This document shows positions 35,895 through 47,800 of a stretch of DNA of 64,000 nucleotides, piece by piece. The position numbers and the translations under genes are program-made. The notes under the pieces were generated by a model, which saw only the letters and a program-made list of their open reading frames with translations, was not told the origin of the DNA and did not search any database. The first letter of the stretch is position 1, and each line of letters opens with the position of its first letter. The stretch lies in the NCBI RefSeq assembly GCF_901933205.1, contig NW_022148545.1:1-64000 (forward strand), read 5' to 3'. Source of the stretch: Camarhynchus parvulus. Its lineage: Eukaryota > Chordata > Aves > Passeriformes > Thraupidae.

Positions 35895-38800
35895 CTGGGG
35901 AGAGAAGGAGGTCAGAGGGGGGCCGGGGGCGCCCGGGGGGCACCCGCGGCCCCCAGGGAGGGCTGGGACCCCGGCGTGGGGGGCTCGGCCCCATAGAGAG
36001 GGGTGTGAACCCCATATTGGGGGGCTCGGCCCCATAGAGAGGGGTGTGAACCCATATTGGGGGGCTCGGCCCCATAGAGAGGGGTGGGACCCCATAGCAG
36101 TGCGGTGTGACCCCATTACAGGGGCTCAGCCCCATAACAGGGGGCTCAGCCCCACAGAGAGTGGGTTTAACCCCACAGAGAGCGACACAGTCCCTTACGG
36201 GGGGCACAGCCCCAAGAGGGGGACCCAGCCCCACATCGCCCCATGGCAGAGGGACTCAGCCCCATAGGACAGGGCTCAGCCCCATAGGACAGGGCTCAGC
36301 CCCACAGGACAGGGCTCAGCCCCATATCTGGGGATTCAGCCCCATAAAAGGGGGCTCAGCCCCATAAGTGGGGGTTCAGTCCCATAAGTGGGGGTCCAGT
36401 CCTATAAAAAAGGGGGCTCAGCCCCTTAAGTGGGGGTCCAGCCCCATAAGTGGAGATTCAGCCCCATAAGTGGGGGTCCAGCCCCATAAAAAAGGGGGGT
36501 TCAGCCCCAGGGGGGGCTCAGCAGGACCCCACCCCAATGTGGGGCACAGACTATGGACACTGTGGGTTCCCCACCCATATATGGAAACTGTGGGGGTTCC
36601 CCTGCCCATATATGGACACTGTGGGGTTCCCCTGCCCATATATGGACACAGGGGGATCCCCTGCCCATATATGGACACTGTGGGGTTCCCCTGCCCATAT
36701 ATGGACACTGTGGGGTTCTCCCGCCCATATATGGACACTGTGGGGTTCCCCTGCCCATATATGGACACTGTGGGGTTCCCCTGCCCATATATGGACACTG
36801 TGGGGTTCCCCTGCCCATATATGGACAGTGGGGTTCCCCCTGCCCATATATGGACACTGTGGGGTTCCCCCACCCCACAGATGGTCACAACCGCAGGGAA
36901 TCCCCCCCAAACCCCTCACAGGCGGGCGTTTTCCCCCTAAATCCCCCCAAAAACCGTCCATGTCCCCTTTCCTGTGTCCTGTCACTCACCTGCGCGTGGC
37001 TCCTGGGGCCGTGTCCCCCCTGGTGTCCCCCCGTGTCCCCCAGCCCCACGTACGCCTTGATGCAGGCGCGCAGGGCCCCCCGTGTCCCCCCCGTGTCCCC
37101 CCGCGTCCCCCAGCCCCACGTACGCCTTGATGCAGATGCCCCAGGCCCACGCTTGGCGGCCGAGGGCGCGGCGCCGCTCGCGTTCGGCGAACAGGTCGAT
37201 GAGGCGCGGGCCCATGGCCGGGGCCGAGCTGTGCAGGCGGAAGAAGCGGCTGTAGAGCCCCAGGGCCCAGGCGGCGCGCAGGGCCAGGGCGTGGGAGACA
37301 GCGGGGTCAGAGCGCAGGGACGGGGGCAGCAGGGCCAGCTCCGTGGTCAGCTCTGGGGAGGGACAGATGGACAGACAGACAGACAGACAGACAGATGGGT
37401 CAGCAGAGACAGAGCGAGGGACACGGGTCAGTGCGATGGACCGAGGGACACACAGACGGACACACGGACAGGGGTCAGCAGGGACAGACAGAGGGACAGA
37501 CAGGACGCACACCTCCCCAGGCTTGGGGACCCCTCCCCACATTGGGGACCCCTCCCCACATTGTGGGACCCCTCCCCACACTGGGGACCCCTCCCCACAT
37601 TGTGGGACCCCTCCCCACACTGGGGACCCCCGCCCACCTCCGGAGTTGTTGGTGAAGATGCAGTAGAGGATGCAGCACGCCGTGAACAGCCCGGGTTTGC
37701 TGACCCCTCCCTGGGTTTAATGACCCCCCCGGGGTTCCAGGACCCCTCCCCACATTGTGGGACCCCTCCCCACATTGTGGGACCCCTCCCCACACTGGGG
37801 ACCCCCGCCCACCTCCGGAGTTGTTGGTGAAGATGCAGTAGAGGATGCGGTACGCCGTGAACTCGCCCACGCAGCCGGGCAGGCTCTCCCCGTACAGCGC
37901 CTTCAGCTGCGTCTGGCACTGGTTGAACTCCTCGTGGTCCCCCTGGGGAGGGGGGCGAGACCCTCAGAGACCCCTCCCCAAATCGGGGGGTGCCCGGAGC
38001 CCCCCGGAGCCCCCAGCCCCACCTTCTCCAGGGCGATCCTGGCGTGCGTCTCGTAAACCTCCACCGTGAACTCCGTGCGCACGCCCTGCACCTGGGGGGG
38101 GACGGGGAATTGGGGAGGGGTCCTGAGCGCGGGACCCCCGAACGGGAGAGCCCCGCCCAGCTCAACCCCTCGCTCGCCGTCAGGTCTGCCGCAGGGATTC
38201 CAGCTGCCCTGACCCCATCAGTGGAAGCCCCCTCCCCAAATTCTGTCAGCTCCTGTCTCGGGGATTTCAGCTGCCCTGACCCCATCAATGGAAGCCCCCT
38301 CCCCAAATTCTCACTGTCAGCTCCTGCCGCAGGGATTTCAGCTGCTCTGACCCCATCAACCAAAGCCCCCTGAGCCCCAATCGAAGCCCCCTGCCCAGTT
38401 TAACCCCTCGCTCACCGTCAGGTCCTACCACAGACATTTCAGCTGCCCTGATCCCCCACTTGAAGCCCCCTGACCCATCAATTGAAGCCCCCTGCCCAAA
38501 TTCTCACCGTCAGGTCCTGTCTCAGTGACTTCAGCTGCTCTCATCCCCCCAGTTGAAGCCCCCTCCCCTATTTAACCCCTCACTCACCCTCAGGTCCTGT
38601 CTCTGGGATTCCAGCTGCCCTGACCCCCATGTGAAGCCCCCTGCCCAGTTTAACCCTTTCCTCACCATCAGGTCCTACCACAGACATTTCAGCTGCTCTG
38701 ACCCCCATTTGAAGCCCCCTGACCCCCATGTGAAGCCCCCTGCCCAAATTCTCACCATCAGGTCCTGCCGCAGGGATTTGAGCTGCCCTGACCCCATCAA

Positions 38801-41800
38801 TGGAAGCCCCCTGACCCCCATGTGAAGCCCCCTGCCCAGTTTAACCCTTTCCTCACCGTCAGGTCCTGCCGCAGGGATTTGAGCTGCTCGCAGGCCCAGG
38901 CGTAGTCGCGGTGCTGCTGCCAGTGCGAGCGCACCAGGGCCAGCGCCTGCCGCAGCACCTGCACACGGACCAGGGCGTTTCGGGGCTTTTTACTGCCATT
39001 TTTGGACGTTTTGGGGGCATTGTGGGGTTTTGGGAGGGATTTTGGGGTTTTTGGGGGGGATTTTGGGGTGTATTTTGGGGTGCATTTCGGGGATTTCGGG
39101 TCACTCACCGGCACGGGCCTCATGGTGGCGAGGTCCGGCGCGCAGGTGAGATTTCGGAGTGGATTTTGGGGTGGATTTCGGGATGGATTTTGGGGTGTAT
39201 TTCGGGGTGTATTTCGGGGTGCATTTTGGGGATTTCGGGTCACTCACGGGCACGGGCCACATGGTGGCCGGGTCGGGCGCGCAGGTGAGATTTCAGGGTG
39301 GATTTTGGGGTTTTTGGGATGGATTTTGGGATGGATTTCAGGGGTTTTTGGGGTGGATTTTGGGATGGATTTCAGGGGTTTTTGGGGTGTATTTCGGGGA
39401 TTTCGGGATTTCGGTCATTTCCATCTCACTCACGGGCACGGGCCGCACGGTGGCCGGGTCGGGCGCGCAGGTGAGCCTCAGGTAGCGCTTGGTCACCTCC
39501 TGGCAGGTGCCCAGGATCTTCACCTGCTGCCAGTCCAGCCCCTCGGCGGGGGGGGCGGGGCCGGGGGCCGGGCCTGCCGGGGGCGGGTTGGGCCGGTTCT
39601 TCTTGGGGGGCGGGGCCGCGGCACTGGCCCCGCCCCCCTGGAAGCGCTGGGCCCGGCGCTGGCGCCGCAGCTCCCGCCGCGCCTCGGGCTCCAGCGGGCG
39701 CGGGCGGCGGCGCGGCGCGGGCAGGGGGCACGCCGGGCCTGGGGGGGGAATAATGGGGGGGGAATAATGGGGGGAATGGGGGGAATAATGGGGGGGGAAT
39801 GGGAGGAAATGGGGGGGGAATAATGGGGGGAATGGGGGAAATGGGGGAATAATGGGGGGGAATAATGGGGGGAATAATGGGGGAATAAGGGGGGAAATAA
39901 TGGGGGAAAAAGGGGGGAATAATGGGGGAATGGGAGGGAATAATGGGGGGGAAATAATGGGGGGAAATGGGGGGGAAATGGGGGGGAATGGGGGGGAAAT
40001 GGGGGGGGAATAATGGGGGGGAATGGGGGGAAAATGGGGGGGGAATGGGAGGAAATGGGGGGGGAATAATGGGGGGAATGGGGGGGAAATGGGGGGGAAA
40101 TGGGGGGGGAAATGGGGGGGAAAATGGGGGGGAAACAGGGATTTGGGTTAAAAACGGGTTGATAAACAGGGTTTGGGAACAGAAATGGGGATTTTCCCCA
40201 GTTCCCTCCCAGTCCCCCTTTAACCCCCTCCCAGTTTGCTCCAATCCCATCCCAGTCCCTCCCAGTCCCCCATTAACTCCTCCCAGTTTGTCCCGGTTTC
40301 CCCATTAACCCATCCCAGTCCATCCCAGTTTATCCCAATCCCCTCCCAGTCGCTCCCAGTCCCTCCCAGTCCATCACAGTCCCTCCCAGTCGCTCCCAGT
40401 CCATCCCAGTTTATCCCAATCCCCTCCCAGTCCCTCCCAGTCCATCCCAGTTTATCCCAATCCCCTCCCAGTCCCTCCCAGTTCCATTCCCAGTCCCTCC
40501 CAGTTCCATTCCCAGTCCATCCCAGTCCGTCCCAGTCCCTCCCAGTTCCATTCCCAGTCGCTCCCAGTCCCTCCCAGTTCCCCATTAACCCCCCCGTTTC
40601 CCCATTAACCCATCCCAGTCCCCCCAGTCCCCCCCAGTCCCCCCATTAACCCCCAGTACCTCCCAGTCCCCCATTAACCCCCAGTTTATCCCAGTCCCCC
40701 CATTAACCCCCAGTCCATCCCAGTCCCCCCCAGTTCCCCATTAGCCCCCAGTTTATCCCAGTCCCCCCCAGTTCCCCATTAACCCCCCAGTTTATCCCAG
40801 TCCCCATTACCCCAGTCCCTCCCAGTCCCCAGTCCCCAGTTCCCCACCCCCCCAGTCCATCCCAGTCCCCCAGTTCCCCCAGCCCCCAGTTTATCCCATC
40901 CCCCCATCCCCTAGCCCCAGTTTCCCAGTCCCCCCAGTAACCCCCAGTCCCTCCAGTCCCTCCCATCCCCAGTCCCCAGCCCCCAGCCTCCCAGTCCCCC
41001 AGTCCCCCCATGCCCCCACCCAGTCCCCCATCCCCCAGCCCGCCCCCAGTCCCCACAACCCCCAGTTTATCCCAGTCCCCCCCCAGTCCCCATAACCCCC
41101 TCCCAGTCCATCCCAGCCCCCATACCCCTGCCCCCAGCCCCAGTCCCCCCCCAACCCCCCAGCCCCCAGTCCCCCTTCCCCCTCCACCCCCCACCCCAGT
41201 CCCCATAACCCCCCCTGTCCATCCCAGTCCCCCCAGTTTATCCCGTACCTCTTCCCCGCTCCCCCGTGCCGCCCGCCCCCGGCCCAGGGGCCCCCGCCCG
41301 GCGGGCAGGGGCCCCCGGCCCCGGGCCGGGGCTCGGCCCCCCCCGAGCCCGACGAGTCCGACTCGGAGCCACTGCGGGGACAGCGGCAATGGAGCCACTG
41401 GGAGGGACTGGGAGCCACTGGGGGAAACTGGGAGGGACTGGGAATGGAACTGGGAGGGACTGGGACGGACTGGGGGACTGGGAGGGACTGGGAGGGACTG
41501 GGAGCCACTGGGACGGGGGACTGGGAGGGACTGGGAGGGACTGGGAGCCACTGGGGGGGACTGGGGGGGACTGGGGGGGACTGGGGGGGACTGGGAATGG
41601 AACTGGGACGGACTGGGGGGGACTGGGAGGGACTGGGAGGGACTGGGAGCCACTGGGACGGACTGGGGGGGACTGGGAGGGACTGGGAATGGAACTGGGA
41701 GGGACTGGGACAGACTGGGAATGGAACTGGGAGGGACTGGGAGGGACTGGGAATGGAACTGGGAATGGAACTGGGAGGGACTGGGAGCGACTGGGAGCGA

Positions 41801-44800
41801 CTGGGATGGACTGGGATGGACTGGGAATGGAACTGGGAATGGAACTGGGAGGGGCTGGGAGGGGATTGGAATAAACTGGGATGGACTGGAAGGGGATTGG
41901 GAGGGACTGGGAATGGAACTGGGAGGGACTGGGAGCGACTGGGAATGGAACTGGGAGGGACTGGGACAGACTGGGAGGGACTGGGAGGGACTGGGAGGGG
42001 ATTGGGATGGACTGGGAGGGACTGGGAGCGACTGGGAATGGAACTGGGAGGGACTGGGATAAACTGGGATGGACTGGGAGGGGATTGGGATAAACTGGGA
42101 TAGACTGGTTTATACTGGGAGGGACTGGGAGGGGTTAATGGGGAACTGGGATGGAACTGGGATGGAACTGGGAGGGACTGGGAGGGGATTGGGATAAACT
42201 GGGATGGACTGAGATGGGTTAATGGGGACACTGGTTTGGACTGGGAGGGGTTAATGGGGCACTGGGACAAACTGGGATGGAACTGGTTTATACTGGGATG
42301 GACTGGTTTATACTGGGAGGGACTGGGATGGACTGGGAAAGGTTAATGGGGAACTGGGAGGGACTGGGAGGGCATTGGGATAAACTGGGATGGAACTGGT
42401 TTATACTGGGATAAACTGGGAGGGGATTGGGATAAACTGGGATGGACTGGTTTATACTGGGAGGCACTGGGAGGGGTTAAAGGGGCACCGGGAGCGGGTT
42501 GGGATGGATTTTCGGGGTGGATTTTGGGGTTTTTTTTGGGGGTTTTTTGGGGTTTTCCGGGGCGGATTTGGGGATTTTTGTGGCTCCTGTTGGGATATTT
42601 TGACGGGGGAATTTTTGGGGTGAATTCCGGGTATTTTGGGGTTTTTTTGGGGTCTCACCTGCGCCGGCCGTGCCTCCTGGGTGAGGTTTTGGGGTGGATT
42701 TTTGGGGTTTTTTGGGCAGGATATTTTGGGTTATTTTGGGTTCCCGTTGGGATATTTTGGCTGGGATTTTTTTGGGGTGAATTTTGCCGTTTTTGGGCTC
42801 TCACCTGCGCCGGCCGTGCCTGCCCGGGGAGCGGGACGAGCTCCGGGAGCTGTCGGAGGACGAGGATGAGGATGACGAGTGCTCGCCCTTCACGAACACG
42901 TTGCGGTTCCCGAACTTGGTGGGGAAGGCCCCGCCCCCCCCGGCCCCGCCCCGCGGCCGGGCCCCGCCCCCGGCCCCGCCCCTGGGGCTGGCGGGGGGCG
43001 GGGCCGGGGGGGGAAGGGGCAGCTCCCAGCGCTTCTTCTTGGGGCTCCCGTCGCGGCCCAGGCTGGGGGGAAAAACGCGGATTTCGGTTAAAATGGGGGA
43101 AGGGGGTGAAAATGGGGGGTCACAGGGAGGGATTTGGGGGGGAAAAGTCAAATCTGGGGTCCCAGAGAGAATTTGGGAGTAAAAACACCAAATTTGGGTT
43201 GGGGGGAAAACGCAGATTTTGCTTAAAATGGGAGGGGGGGGGTGAAAATTGGGGGTCACAGGGGGGATGTGGGGGGGGAAATCGAATTTGGGGTCACAGA
43301 ATTCACAGGGAAAAGGCCAAATTGGGGTCAGGAAGGGATTTGGGAGGAAAAAGTCTAAATTGGGGTCAGGGGGAATTTGGGGGAAAAATCCCGAATTTGG
43401 GTCAGGGGGGATTGGGGGAAATTCAGGGCAAAAAACCAAATCTGGTGTCACAGAGAGAATTTGGGAAGAAAAACACCAAATCTGGGTTAAGGAGGGAGAA
43501 AAAAACCAAATTTGGGTTGGAAGGAAAAATCCAGATTTTGGTCAAAGGGGGGGAATAAAAATTTGGGTCAAGGGGGGACTGGGAGGAAAAATCCAAATTT
43601 TGGGTCAGGGGAAATTGGGGATTTTTGGAGGTTCTGGGTGGAAGGTTGGGGCAATTCTGGGTGAATTTTTGGGGGATTTTTGGAGAATTTCTGGGTGGAT
43701 GTTTCAAGGATTTTTGAGCAATTCTGGGTGGATTTTTGGGCAACTTTTGGGTCAATCCCAGACGGATTTTCTCGGGGATTTCTGGGGTGATTCTGGGTGG
43801 GTTTTTTGGATTTTTTGGGTTTTTTGGGGTCTCACCCACCCGGGCAGGGGCTCCCTGCTCCAGTCGATGGTGAAGGCAGAGGGGCCGGGTTTGGGGTGGA
43901 TTTTTGGGGTTTGGGGTGGATTTTTGGGGTTTGGGGGTGGATTTTTGGGGTTTGTTGGGTCATTTTTGGGGTTTGGGGTGGATTTTTGGGGTTTGTTGGG
44001 TCATTTTTGGGGTTTGGGGTGGATTTTTGGGGTTTGTTGGGTCATTTTTGGGGTTTGTTGGGTCATTTTTGGGGTTTATTGGGTGATTTTTGGGTCAATC
44101 CCGCAGGGATTTTCTCGGGGATTTTTGGGGTGATTCTGGGTGGGTTTTTTGGATTTTTTTGGGTTTTTTGGGTCTCACCCACCCGGGCAGGGGCTCCCGG
44201 CTCCAGTCGATGGTGAAGGCTGAGGGGCCGGGTTTGGGGTGGATTTTTGGGGTTTCGGGTGGATTTTTGGGGTTTGTTGGGTCATTTTTGGGGTTTGGGG
44301 GTGGATTTTTGGGGTTTGTTGGGTGATTTTTGGGTCAATCCCGCAGGGATTTTCTCGGGGATTTTTGGGGTGATTCTGGGTGGGTTTTTGGATTTTTTGG
44401 ATTTTTGGGTCTCACCCACCTGGCAGGGGCCCCGGCCCAGTCGATGGTGAAGGCTGAGGGGCCGGGTTTGGGGTGGATTTTTGGGGTTTGGGGGTGATTT
44501 TTGGGGTTTGTTGGGTCATTTTTGGGGTTTGGGGTGGATTTTTGGGGTTTGTTGGGTGATTTTTGGGTCAATCCCGCAAGGATTTTCTCAAAGGGGATTT
44601 TGGGGGTGATTCTGGGTGGGTTTTTGGATTCTTTTTTGGGTTTTTGGGGTCTCACCCACCGGCAGGCCCCGCCCAGTCCATGGTGAAGGCAGAGGGGCCG
44701 GGTTTGGGGTGGATTTTTGGGGTTTGTTGGGTCATTTTTGGGGTTTGTTGGGTCATTTTTGGGTCAATCCCCAAAGGGATTTTCTCGGGGTTTTTGGGGT

Positions 44801-47800
44801 GATTCTGGGTGGGTTTTTGGATTTTTTGGGTTTTTGGGGTCTCACCCACCCGCAGGCGCCCGCCCAGTCGATGGTGAAGGCAGAGGGGCCGGGTTTGGGG
44901 TGGATTTTTGGGGTTTGTTGGGTCATTTTTGGGGTTTGTTGGGTCATTTTTGGGTCAATCCCGCAGGGATTTTCTCGGGGATTTCTGGGGTGATTCTGGG
45001 TGGGTTTTTTGGATTTTTTTGGGTTTTTTGGGGTCTCACCCACCCGCAGGGCTCCGCTCCATCGATGGTGAAGGCCGGCCCGTCCTGCAGCCGGGCCTGC
45101 AGCAGCTCCTTGAGCAGCTTCTCCCATGCATCCAAAGTCGTCCCCCTCGACAGCCTCCCCCCCAGTCCTGTTCCCCTCCCCCCCGTAGATCCCCCAAATC
45201 CCCCCAAAACCCCAAAATCCATCCCGAAAATCCCAAAAATCCATCCCGAAAATCCATCCCGAAAATCATCCCAAAATCCCAACCCCCAAAAAATCATCCC
45301 GAAAAACCCAAAATCCATCCCAAAAATCCCGAAAATCCATCCCGAAAAACCCAAAAATCCATCCCGAAAAACCCAAAAATCCACCCCAAAAATCCATCCC
45401 CAAAATCCATCCCGAAAAACCCGAAAATCCATCCCAAAAAACCCAAAAATCCGCCCCAAAAAAACCCGAAAATCCATCCCAAAAACCCAAAAATCCATCC
45501 CAAAAACCCAAAAATCCGCCCCAAAAATCCATCCCGAAAATCCATCCCGAAAATCCCAAAAATCCACCCCAAAAATCCATCCCGAAAATCCATCCCAAAA
45601 ACCGAAAAATCCATCCCAAAAAACCCAAAAATCCGCCCCAAAAAAACCCAAAAATCCATCCCGAAAACCCCAAAAATTCATCCCAAAAAATCCCAAAAAT
45701 CCGCCCCAAAAACCATCCCGAAAAACCCCAAAAATCTGCCCCAAAAATCCATCCTGAAAAACCCAAAAATCCATCCCAAAAGAATCCCAAAAATCCGCCC
45801 CAAAAAACCCAAAAATCCGCCCCAAAAAACCCCAAAAATCTGCCCCAAAAAACCCAAAATTCCATCCCAAAAAAACCCAAAAGTCCATCCAGAAAAACCC
45901 CAAAAAGCCACCCCAAAAATCCATCCCGAAAATCGCAAACATCTATCCCGAAAAACCTCAAAAAACCCCAAAAATCCCACCCTAAAACCTCCCGCTCACC
46001 TGGCACGGTGGGACCCCAAAAAACCCCAAAAAACCCAAAATCCCCCCTAAAAAAATCCCCAGGAAGTTTTGGGGGTTTGGGGTCGTTTTGGGGGCACTTT
46101 TGGGGTTTTGGGGTCTCAGAAGGATTTTGGGGTCCCAAAGGGATTTTGGGGATCATTTTTGGGGTAATTTTGGGATTTTTGGGTTAATTTTGGGAATTTT
46201 GGGGCTGCTCAGACCCTCCCCAACCCCGGTGATTTTCGGGGTCCCCCGGGTGATTTTGGGGATCATTTTTGGGGATAACTTTGGGATTTTTGGGGACAAT
46301 TTTGGGATTTTTGGGGATAATTTCTGGGCCCCTCAGACCCCCCATCCCCGGGTGATTTTTGGGTCCCCCGGGTGATTTTGGGGTCCCCGGGTGATTTTGG
46401 GGTCCCGGGGTGATTTTGGGGTCCCTGGGTGGTTTTGGGGTCCCCTGGGTGGATTTTGGGGTCCCCCGGGTGATTTTGGGGTCCCTGGGGTGATTTTGGG
46501 GCCCCCGGTGATTTTTGGGGTCTCTCGGGTGATTTTGGGGTCTCTCGGGTGATTTTGGGGTCTCTCGGGGGGGTCACTCACCCGTGGCCCCGGCCGCCCG
46601 CGGGGGCCCCCGAAGGCCCCTCCCCCCCCCCGGGGCTGCTCCCCAAACGGGGGGCGGCGGGGGGCGTGGGCAGCTGGAACTTGAGACCCCCCGAGCCGGG
46701 GGCTTCTGACAGGGGGGGAAAATTAAATGGGGAAACACGGGGTTAAATGGGGAAACACGGGGTTAAATGGGGTTAAATGGGGAACGGGGGTTAAATGGGG
46801 TTAAATGGGGAACACGGGGTTAAATGGGGAAACACGGGGTTAAATGGGGTTAAATGGGGAAACACGGGGTTAAATGGGGAACACGGGGTTAAATGGGGTT
46901 AAATGGGGTTAAATGGGGAAACACGGGGTTAAATGGGGTTAAATGGGGGAACACGGGGTTAAATGGGGAAACACGGGGTTAAATGGGGTTAAATGGGGAA
47001 ACACGGGGTTAAATGGGGGAACACGGGGTTAAATGGGGAAACACGGGGTTAAATGGGGTTAAATGGGGTTAAATGGGGAAACACGGGGTTAAATGGGGGA
47101 ACACGGGGTTAAATGGGGTTAAATGGGGTTAAATGGGGGAACACGGGGTTAAATGGGGAAACACAGGGTTAAATGGGGGAACACGGGGTTAAATGGGGAA
47201 ACACAGGGTTAAATGGGGGAACACGGGGTTAAATGGGGAAACACGGGGTTAAATGGGGAAACACAGGGTTAAATGGGGGAACACGGGGTTAAATGGGGAA
47301 ACACGGGGTTAAATGGGGTTAAATGGGGTTAAATGGGGAAACACGGGGTTAAATGGGGTTAAATGGGGAAACACGGGGTTAAATGGGGAAACAGGGGTTA
47401 AATGGGGTTAAATGGGGAAACACGGGGTTAAATGGGGAACACGGGGTTAAATGGGGAAACACGGGGTTAAATGGGGAAATGGGGAAAATGGGGAAAATGG
47501 GGGTTAAATGGGGAAACACGGGGTTAAATGGGGAAACACGGGGTTAAATGGGGTTAAATGGGGTTAAATGGGGTTAAATGGGGGAAAAGGGGGAAAATGG
47601 GGTAAAATGGGGAAAATGGGGTAAAATGGGGTTAAATGGGGTTAAATGGGGAAAATGGGGAAAATGGGGAAAATGGGGAAAATGGGGAAAAATGGGGAAA
47701 AAATGGGGAAAATGGGGTTAAATGGGGAAAAATGGGGCTGGGGGCTGCTGGGGGGGGTTGGGGCAGGTTTGGGGGGGTTTGGGGCAGTTTGGGAGGATTG

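Noticed and set aside
36541..36880. CRISPR-like direct repeats
   Set aside because: 30-bp units without distinct spacers in a vertebrate gene intron; a minisatellite, not a CRISPR array.
46706..47745. Interstitial telomere repeats
   Set aside because: Unit is ggttaaatgggg/aaacacgggg, not TTAGGG.
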